A stretch of 64,000 bases of DNA from Xanthoparmelia taractica (taxonomy: Eukaryota > Ascomycota > Lecanoromycetes > Lecanorales > Parmeliaceae). The stretch is from the NCBI GenBank assembly GCA_033085395.1, contig JANQBS010000148.1, positions 36,223-100,222 of the forward strand, given 5' to 3'. The notes under the pieces are model-generated. The model was given only the letters and a program-made list of their open reading frames with translations, was not told the origin of the DNA and did no database searches. Below are positions 56,399 through 64,000 of this stretch, in pieces. The first letter of the stretch is position 1, and each line of letters begins with the position of its first letter. The position numbers and the translations under genes were made by a program.

Positions 56399-59215
56399 AT
56401 GAAGTTCTCACACAGCATTCAATTCAACGCGGTACCCGATTGGAGTAGTCACTACATTTCCTACAGCAATCTCAAAAAATTGTACGCATCAGACTCGTTC
56501 AATGTACTCTCTCCCAGAGGAAAGCACTCAATCGAGGTTACGAGAGACTCAGACTGACCACGTCCTGCTATGTCAGAATTTACCAGCTTGAAAAGACCGT
56601 GAACCGATCGTCTACACTAGCCCATGATGATGCCGAAGCCTCACCTTTGATCGGTTTCGATGATCCTGATACTGTGTTCCGACGTGCTCTCGACCAGGAA
56701 CTGGAGAAGATCTGTTCTTTTTACCAACTAAAAGAGCTTGAGATCTACGGAGAAGTGGGAGAGCTGATGAAGGATGAACAATCATATGAGGCAGAAACAG
56801 AAGGACAGGACCTTGACCAATCAGATTGGGCGATAGACAAGAGTGGAAGGCCACGCCGCGGGAGCCTGTTTGGAAGGATTAGTAGCCGACAACGGCGGAC
56901 AAGTACCATGAGCGCGTCGACTATAGAGGAAGGTGATGAAGAAGGTGATAGCGATGACGATGTGGATGAGAGGACGGCAATGAACGGGAGCCGCACGAGC
57001 CGGCGGAAAGTCCATGATGCCAGCACAAGCCACGCCCATGATGACCTTCGAAGCTCGAGAGAAATGTCCATGTCAAAGAGAAGGATGAGTCATGCACAGG
57101 ATGACTACAGTGACAATGCAGCGGAAGAGTTGCTAGCTTCTGGCATGACTCTGAAGAAGCGAACAATCAGCCTGTACGTGTCGCTATGCGAATTGAGGTC
57201 ATTTGTCCAGCTTAACAAGACCGGCTTCTCGAAAGTATGCAAGAAATATGACAAGACGTTGAATCGAAATCTTAAGGGTACATACCTCAAGGACAGTGTT
57301 ACTCCTGCATATCCATTCAAGCAGGACACCATGCAACATATCGATGAGAACATTAAAAACATGGAGAGAGTATACGCAGGTTTAATCACAAAGGGTGATA
57401 TTGAGAGAGCGCGGCGAGAATTACGGCTACATCTCCGAGAGCATGTGGTTTGGGAAAGGAATACCGTATGGCGAGAAATGATTGGTATAGAGCGAAAAGC
57501 TCAAGCTGCGAAAATGGGGTTAGGGCGGACACTTCTCGGTGGGGACAATGACCCTTCCAAAGGTCGATTACAGGGTGATGAGCCTGATGATATGGGCCTT
57601 AAAGAACTTGAGACTCCTATTGGAAGGTACCGATGCCCACGTTGGCTGTTCAGCTCAACGTTCTTCATGCTCATTGGAATCCTGCTCGTTTTTATAATAC
57701 TGCTGGTAGTACCAATCATGAAGAAACCAGAGCAGCAAAATTGTCTCGCAATGCTTGTGTTTGTGAGCTTGCTTTGGGCGACAGAGGTAGGCCGGACAGG
57801 GAAGAGGGAAGCGTCTGGTAGTTGCTGATCAATTCCAGGTCATACCGCTATTCGTAACAGCACTCATAGTGCCTTTCCTCACAGTTGTCCTGCAAATAGT
57901 CAGACAAGACGAAAAGCCGCATCATCGACTTGACCCCAAAACCGCAACCAAGTACGTCTTTGCAGCGATGTGGACGCCCGTCATCATGCTATTGCTCGGA
58001 GGTTTCACAATTGCAGCTGCACTCTCAAAGTTTCACATTGCCAAGATGATGGCTACTTTCGTCCTCAGCAAAGCGGGCACGCGACCGCGGACTGTTTTGA
58101 TTACTAACATGTTTGTTGCTATGATCCTCAGTATGTGGATCAGTAACGTTGCATCTCCAGTACTATGTTTCTCAATCATTCAAGTATGTTATCACCTATT
58201 GCTAGTCCTGCAGAGTGTTTTGACCAATTGTCTAGCCACTTCTCCGCAACCTGCCTTCAGACTCCAATTTCTCCAAAGCCCTCATCCTCGGCATCGCCCT
58301 TGCCTCCAACATTGGCGGCGCTGCTTCCCCCATTGCTTCTCCACAAAACATCATCGCCCTCCAAAACATGCGGCCCCAACCTAGCTGGGGTATCTGGTTC
58401 TTCATCGCCCTCCCCGTCTGCATTATCTCCATTCTCCTAATATGGGTTCTCCTCCTTATCACCTTCCAGCCAGGAAAAGGCACCACCATCGTGCCGATAC
58501 GGCCTATGAAGGACAAGTTCACCGGCTTACAATGGTTCATCAGCGGAGTTACCGTCGTCACTATAGTGCTTTGGTGTGTGACGCATCAGCTGGAGAATAT
58601 CTTTGGAGACATGGGTGTTGTGGCCATCATACCCCTCGTCCTCTTCTTCGGCACCGGCATCCTGACGAAGGAAGACTTTAACAATTTCCTTTGGACCATC
58701 ATTATCCTCGCCGCTGGCGGCCTGTCTCTTGGCAAAGCCGTCTCATCGTCAGGCCTCCTGCATACGATCGCCGGTGCCATCACGGAGAAAGTGGACGGCA
58801 TGAGCCTTTACGGTGTCTTGGTCGTCTTTGCAGCTTTGATATTGGTCGTTGCGACCTTTATCAGTCACACGGTCGCCGCGTTAATCATTCTGCCTTTGGT
58901 GCATACAGTGGGCGCTGGTATGACGGAACCACATCCGAATCTACTGGTTATGGGTAGCGCCCTCATGTGCTCTGCCGCCATGGGTCTTCCTACCAGCGGC
59001 TTTCCGAACATGAGTAAGCGTTCTCCCTATCCATCCTCCATCGTATCAATGACTGACAAAAGCTTTCAGCGGCTATCATGATGGAGGATTCGCAGACTGG
59101 TCAGCGGTATTTGCAAGTTAAGCATTTCATCTCGAGAGGCATACCGGCCAGTATCATTACTTTTCTTGTCATTATATCTTTGGGCTATGGGCTTTTACTT
59201 GTCGCGGGGCTTTGA
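56399..59215 (+). CDS. PHO90: SPX-domain low-affinity phosphate transporter (Pho87/Pho90-like)
   Basis: Five exons: 56399..56481, 56577..57786, 57839..58183, 58236..59013, 59070..59215; 853 residues. The protein begins MKFSHSIQFNAVPDWSSHYI, a canonical SPX start completed after splicing by KLIYQLEK. The SPX module continues to about residue 330 with an acidic/Ser-rich insert (EEGDEEGDSDDDVDE). SPX domains sense inositol pyrophosphates and gate the carrier. From about 385 there are roughly twelve membrane helices of the divalent anion:Na symporter-like (ArsB/NhaD) fold, including SNIGGAASPIASPQNI, a typical substrate-loop sequence, and PTSGFPNM near the end. It imports inorganic phosphate at the plasma membrane. 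The symbol is the yeast name; Pho87 and Pho91 are close alternatives. Confidence 0.92.
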
Positions 59216-59462
59216 TCGGTGGAAGATACCTGGTATTCATGTATTGGAATAGGCGTTTTGACTGTCATCTTGGCGGGCTTCTATGGAGACGAGCCCTTGT
59301 GTTGCGATTATATAGGGAAGGGTTGGTGGGCGCATCATTTGTTTGAATAAGTTGAATAGATACCAAATTTTTCTATCTATACAATCATCCATTGCCGCAG
59401 AGCGCCACAATTTTCAAAAAGGGGTATATCCACCTCATTCTCATTGCTCATCACGCCCTTCA

Positions 59463-60587
59463 TCACCGAGCCGCTACACCACTGGGAAAATTCCTAGCAC
59501 TCAACAGCACGCCCTTCACACCCCGTATCTCAGCCTTCACATTCGCCACCACATCCGTAACCCCTTTCCTCCCGACCATGTTGCCCGCAGATAAATAACT
59601 CGTCCGTGGTAGCTTCTCCAGATATGTTCGTAGCTCGCTTATGCTGTCGCCGAGCGGGTTCTTCTTCTTCGTCTCCGTCTCACTGTCTGTAGGCAGGAGA
59701 TCAGAGAGCTTACTCTGGATCCCCAAGAGAGCGCTCGTATGGTCTTGCGTCAGCGACGAAAGGCGTTCATCATTCTCAGAGGCTATGGACGAGTTCGAGC
59801 GCGAGAGACGCGGCGACGTCTGCGTGCCTGCGGAGCGCTGGAAGAAGCGCGCCCCGTCCACCGAGCTTACCGATTCCGTATCATCCGAAACGTCTTGATT
59901 GAAAACGCATGCCGTTTCTGGGATCCGCGATACGGCGCCCTCGAGTTTCGTGTTTAAGGTGGTGATGTTTGCGCTTGCACCTTCGAATAAAGAGTGTCGG
60001 GCCGTTGTCAGGCCGAGGACCATGGGCTCCAGGATGTATTTGCTTGTGCCGTAGATTGTGGCCGAGGCGCTGGAGGCGAGGTAGAGGGTTGTGAGGAGGC
60101 GGGGGGCTGTGATGAGGGGGGCGGGCTTTTGGGCGTGGAGGAGGAATTCGGGGTAGGTTATTATGGGGGGGTGGTCTTTGGGTGGTGTTGTGGTTGGTTG
60201 TGGCCGGTCTTGGGGAGTTGATGATGGTGATGCTGAGGGGTTTGAGGGTGTGGTAGGAGGTGTGGATTGTGGGGCTTCTGGGCGCTCTATGCCGTAGTCT
60301 TCCATGATGGCTGCTTCGGGGGTGTGTTGGATTTCGAGTAGGTTGTCAATTTCGGATTCGCTTAGGCCTTTGGATTCGAGGAAGAGCTTCTTCCGTTCAA
60401 TGGGGGCGTCTCGGATGGATTCATCGTTGAGGAATTCGGATGCTTGCTTGATTAGGGAAGCTCTGGGCTCTAAGGGTTGTTGTTCGTCGGTTTGCTCTTG
60501 TGGTGGAGTGTTGGCGGGCTGCTTTGAGGTTTCTTGCCGTTGCCATGAGGGTATAGCCCTGGACTTGGGACCTTGGGAGTCGCTCAT
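59463..60587 (-). CDS. PEX14: Peroxisomal docking protein Pex14 (or Pex14/17-like)
   Basis: A single exon of 374 residues from the ATG at 60587; the open frame extends further upstream, but that part lacks family character. The conserved Pex14 N-terminal domain is at about 41-88 (RASLIKQASEFLNDESIRDA, then KKLFLESKGLSESEIDNLL). It binds the import receptor Pex5. A Pro/Thr-rich linker is followed by a hydrophobic segment (about 163-182, LLTTLYLASSASATIYG) that anchors it in the peroxisomal membrane, and a Ser-rich C-terminal part with possible helices. Filamentous fungi also carry the related Pex33 (Pex14/17), which is the main alternative. It docks cargo receptors for matrix protein import. 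Confidence 0.85.
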   Translation of the reverse strand: MSDSQGPKSRAIPSWQRQETSKQPANTPPQEQTDEQQPLEPRASLIKQASEFLNDESIRDAPIERKKLFLESKGLSESEIDNLLEIQHTPEAAIMEDYGIERPEAPQSTPPTTPSNPSASPSSTPQDRPQPTTTPPKDHPPIITYPEFLLHAQKPAPLITAPRLLTTLYLASSASATIYGTSKYILEPMVLGLTTARHSLFEGASANITTLNTKLEGAVSRIPETACVFNQDVSDDTESVSSVDGARFFQRSAGTQTSPRLSRSNSSIASENDERLSSLTQDHTSALLGIQSKLSDLLPTDSETETKKKNPLGDSISELRTYLEKLPRTSYLSAGNMVGRKGVTDVVANVKAEIRGVKGVLLSARNFPSGVAAR

Positions 60588-62035
60588 GGCGGAAGTAGCG
60601 GTTGTTATTTTCAAGAGAGGCACAATAGAGCATACCTTAGCTGGAACAAGCTCGACAAGCCGAGGTTCTTGAAAGACCGTCCAGTCTTTTAGCGTGGGAG
60701 TTTCTTGGCATGCAGGAACTTGAGGTAAAAACGTATCGTGAATTCCTAAGACATATATGTTGTACTTCATACGACGTACAAGTACTATGGGACGGCGTGA
60801 GTGTAAATGTTCTAACTCTTTCAACGAGGAGCCGGCTTTCCTGTCAAGCAGTACGGACAATTTCATACCCTCTTATCTCGCTATCTCTCTTCGACTAGGC
60901 TTGGTATGCTCGGCCATAGTAGCAGCTTTCAAGCACTGAAGCACTGAGACCGCGCTGGGGCTGAAGGGAGGCGCTTGGTCCAATGTACTGGTTGCATACA
61001 TTGATACTACAGATAATGATCATGATTTCAAGACCAAACGAATCTGTATAGATGATAAGTGTAATGTAACAAAGAATGCACAGCATCAGTTTTGAGTGGA
61101 CGGCACTGTGGGCTTATTTTGCTAAGAGATATCTTAAGCTATCGCGTGGTTCAAATCGGCGGTGTTTGGGAGTTTTCGGCCCTTCATATCTTCATTAGTC
61201 GACATGATAGTCGGCAGATATAAAACCCTCCAATAGCCACTTTTCCTTGCCTCCAACATCTTCCATCCTCGATCAACTGTGCTCACATCGAATATCTTCA
61301 ACTGCTCTCGTTTCATCCCTGGGTATTTGTGCGGAACTCATTTGAGCCACTCGGTTCTTTATAGTTTGGAGCTTTGAATAAAGAGGCTTGAATACATGAA
61401 AGCCCATGTCTTGCAGGTACAATAAATGAATGAGCATTCTAAGTGTCACTTTTGTTGACAACGCGTCTGTATCACTAATTATTCCGTTAGGATGTTCGCC
61501 CTGGGGGCATGACCTATTCCCCACACGCCGACATCTTCGCCGTCGACAAACAAAGTGCGAGGAGCAGATGAAGACGAGCATGATGCGACATTTCTTCCGA
61601 GACTCTAGGAGATAAAGCTAGAGTAACTGCAAGCTTCTTCCGGATCGCAGGACCAACAAGCAAGGATTGCCTTAGGAATCAAGTGTTCCAATTGGAGACT
61701 TTAGAAGACATGGACGGATCGAGCCTGCGCTCTATTCGTACGAGGACTTGTAAAAGCCTTAGACAAGTAGAAGCTTTAGACAAACGCTGACTGGCCCTGA
61801 GATGCCCATAACAAAGCCATACTCAAAGCGCCTATCGACATCTCTACGATACCTATCGCCGTCATGGCCTGGCACTATGTATCCAAGTAGCCTGGTGATC
61901 CAAGCTCCTGACCCCAACCTCGAGTCAACGTAGACTTTACATACCATGGATGGGCTGAATATTCAAATAAAAATGATGTCTATTTCGGGAGTCGGGTCCG
62001 GCTTCTACATACTCGTTAATCCTAGGATATGCACA
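60588..62035. other. Gene-free flank before the AT-rich block
   Basis: About 1.4 kb with the PEX14 promoter at its left. Short frames (for example 61273-61581 minus) show no domain or partner exon. Base composition is still ordinary until about 62060, then falls abruptly into A and T. Confidence 0.5.
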
Positions 62036-63798
62036 ATTAGGGCTAGGGCTAGCCCATCAAAATACTACCTTTTTTGAATTCTTTTGATAGATCTACTGAA
62101 ATAGAACGTTCTTATTATTCGAGGCCGTATAATCTAATTAAAAGGCGGTTTTAATTATTATATTAGACTATAAGTTTAATTTTCTTTATTATCTTAATTT
62201 TTCGTGATAATAATAATAATATTTATTATTATTATCGCTTTTAATTAAGTTAATACTCGATTTAAAAAAATAATAAAATAACTATTACTCTTAAAAATAT
62301 TATCTAAATTATTAGTTAAGTTTAAATATTCGTATAATATTATAATATAATAATTATTAACGTAATTCTTAATAGATATTTAAAATTTCTTTTTTTAAAT
62401 TTTAAAATATTATAAAAATTATTATAACGTAACGCACGTAATAGCTAGCTACGACACGTATAGAGTACGTATAAGTAGCTATAGAACGTGTTTTATAACG
62501 TGACGATAAGATTATACGAAGTGAGGTTTAATAAAGATAAGATTATTTAGCGTCGAGCGAAGAGCGAAGAATTACGTCTCGGCGACGAGATCTATTAGTA
62601 ATAATAGATCTTCGATCTCGCTATTCTATATATATATTATTAACTATAATATATATCTCGCTTTAAGTTAAATAATAAATAATTTAATATAATAATAAAT
62701 ATATTTTAATATAATCTTAAATAACTAAAATTAATATAAATTTTAAATATAATAGAAAGATCTAGCGACGACGAGATTAACTAAACGTCGCTAATAATTA
62801 TTCTTGATAATAAATATAATATAAATCTCGCTTTAACTATATTTATAGATAATCGTAATTAACGATAATAATATTATAATATTTATTAAAATATATAAAA
62901 AAGAATTAATATAAAAATATTAAATAAATATCGATTAATAATTTACGCTACTCTATTATAAAGAAGTAATCTTAAGGCGTATTTTAAAGATAATTAACTT
63001 AAAGTTTATATCTATTATTCGTATATCTCTTTATATTTCCATCGAAGATTTTATTAATATTTTATTATTTAAAATAGTAATATATATATATAAATCGATT
63101 AATATAAATAATTAAGAGAGTTAAGTAGTAAATTTATTAATTTATAGTTTTTATTATAATTAAATTATATTTCTTACTTTTTTTATTGATAATTTAAAAG
63201 AAGAAAATAATTTTAAAGAAGTTATCTAAAGAGAAACGTCTAGTTCTTATAATTAATAAATATTATTAAGTTCTTTTAATCTAAAAAGAGATCTTTAATA
63301 AAAGAAATCTAATATTAATTAAATTATATAATATTATAATCTTATTACTTTTACTTTAAATCGTTATATTAATAATAAGATCTATTTTTATTAAGAAGTA
63401 TATAAAGATAAATAGAAATTAAGTTCTATAGAGAAGAAAGCTTTATAGTTATAAATTCTATAATTAATAGAGTAAAGTTAATCTTTAAGAGTTATACGTG
63501 TTAAAGAAATAATTTATAAAATATTAATAAATAAAGAAGATTATAGATTAATAGATTATAATTAGATATCTATATTTCTAAAATATTATTTTAAGTTATA
63601 GAGTTAATTTAGTTAATTATTAGATAAAGAGCGTATTATAATATATAATCTAATAAAGTTATTACGATAATTTTAGCTTATTAAATTTATAATTTAAAAA
63701 TATAATATTTAAGAGAAAAATATATATAATATAAATAAGAAAGAAATTACTCTTAATTCTATTAATAAAGTTAGAGTTATATATTTTAAATATAATAT
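62036..63798. mobile_element. RIP-like AT-saturated block, probable mutated transposon
   Basis: About 1.75 kb consisting almost only of A and T with scattered CG-containing islands (GCGTCGAGCGAAGAGCG, TCTCGGCGACGAGATC). CA and TG dinucleotides are nearly absent while TA is in great excess and CG persists. This is the pattern expected when CpA is converted to TpA by repeat-induced point mutation. No open frame survives. Its left border carries TTAGGGCTAGGGCTAGCCC, similar to the inverted-repeat ends at 30252-30446. Short internal repeats (TCTCGCTTTAA near 62660 and 62828) remain. The original element type cannot be told. Confidence 0.75.
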
Positions 63799-63940
63799 TG
63801 TCACGAACGAATGGACGTGTAGTGGGATTGACTGCTTCCATTGACTGAATATGCTACGAAGTCTCTGAAAACTCTTCTCCGGAGTAACATTGATCCACAT
63901 CGGGCTTGGCATTCGGAGAGCATATGCCAAAACCGTGACA
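63799..63940. mobile_element. Short LTR-like sequence, TGTCACG...CGTGACA
   Basis: Abruptly after the AT-rich block, ordinary sequence starts with TGTCACG and ends 142 bases later with CGTGACA; including one flanking step, ATTGTCACG (63797-63805) and CGTGACAAT (63934-63942) are exact inverted repeats. TG...CA ends and short inverted termini are LTR features. The next bases lead within about 30 nt to an ATG opening a frame (MTSSSFQIPNHA) that runs off the window, as a gag start might. A solo LTR or a terminal-inverted-repeat element are alternatives. Confidence 0.5.
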
Positions 63941-64000
63941 ATTGCCCACAAAAACAACAAAAAATGACGTCCTCGTCATTCCAGATCCCAAATCATGCTC

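Noticed and set aside
60588..60866. Upstream in-frame extension of PEX14
   Set aside because: The extra 93 codons lack family character, and MSDSQGP at 60587 matches the usual Pex14 start.
61140..61175. Possible tRNA B-box (GGTTCAAATCGG)
   Set aside because: No A-box at the right distance and no cloverleaf-compatible acceptor arms could be found.
62036..63798. AT-rich block as a centromere core or mitochondrial insertion
   Set aside because: Selective loss of CA/TG with retained CG favours RIP; size is small and no mitochondrial genes are recognisable.

Overview
The window reads as chromosomal DNA of a filamentous ascomycete (Pezizomycotina). Genes are dense, lie on both strands, and carry short introns of about 47 to 95 nt with GT..AG borders and CTAAC/CTGAC-like branch sites. 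The housekeeping products are typically fungal. Fungal-specific families are also present: a SesA-like/NB-ARC/TPR STAND protein, rhodopsin-domain membrane proteins and CYP65-like P450s. An AT-saturated block at the right edge looks like repeat-induced point mutation (RIP). The species cannot be named from this sequence. Exon structures were rebuilt by hand from reading frames and splice signals.

Layout. 1-5.8 kb: probable edge of a secondary-metabolite cluster, with a BAHD-like acyltransferase cut by the window start, a stand-alone trans-enoyl reductase and a P450. The polyketide synthase such a reductase would serve is not in view. 6.4-10.1 kb: a 1168-aa NLR-type immune or incompatibility receptor in four exons. 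10.4-19.5 kb: a calcineurin-like phosphoesterase, an unknown acidic-tailed protein, and a 2033-aa DOCK-family Rac/Rho exchange factor without introns. 21.4-27.2 kb: a small three-exon membrane protein, a seven-helix rhodopsin-domain protein and a covalent-FAD oxidoreductase, separated by long non-coding stretches. 28.1-29.6 kb: two gene relics, the C-terminal part of an aldehyde dehydrogenase with frameshifts and a stop, and the methyltransferase (to hydrolase) portion of a polyketide synthase.

30.6-60.6 kb is mostly conserved core biology: cytosolic leucyl-tRNA synthetase (with a GC-AG intron), a GYP5-like TBC Rab-GAP, an unknown protein, CTF8 (sister-chromatid cohesion), a second P450, UTP7 (18S rRNA processing), AP-3 sigma, DPH3 (diphthamide/tRNA modification), TSR1 (40S maturation), an Asp-rich unknown, a SWIRM/Myb-like chromatin protein, a SPX-domain low-affinity phosphate transporter and PEX14 (peroxisomal import). 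DPH3 and TSR1 share a 281-bp divergent promoter, and the SWIRM gene and the phosphate transporter share one of 357 bp. 60.6-64 kb: gene-free DNA, then a RIP-like AT-rich block, then a short LTR-like sequence that may open a retrotransposon running out of the window.

No tRNA, rRNA or CRISPR feature was found. The most notable items are the NLR, the polyketide synthase and aldehyde dehydrogenase relics, the repeat structures at 30.25 and 62-64 kb, and a recurrent switch from C-rich to G-rich coding sequence inside several genes.
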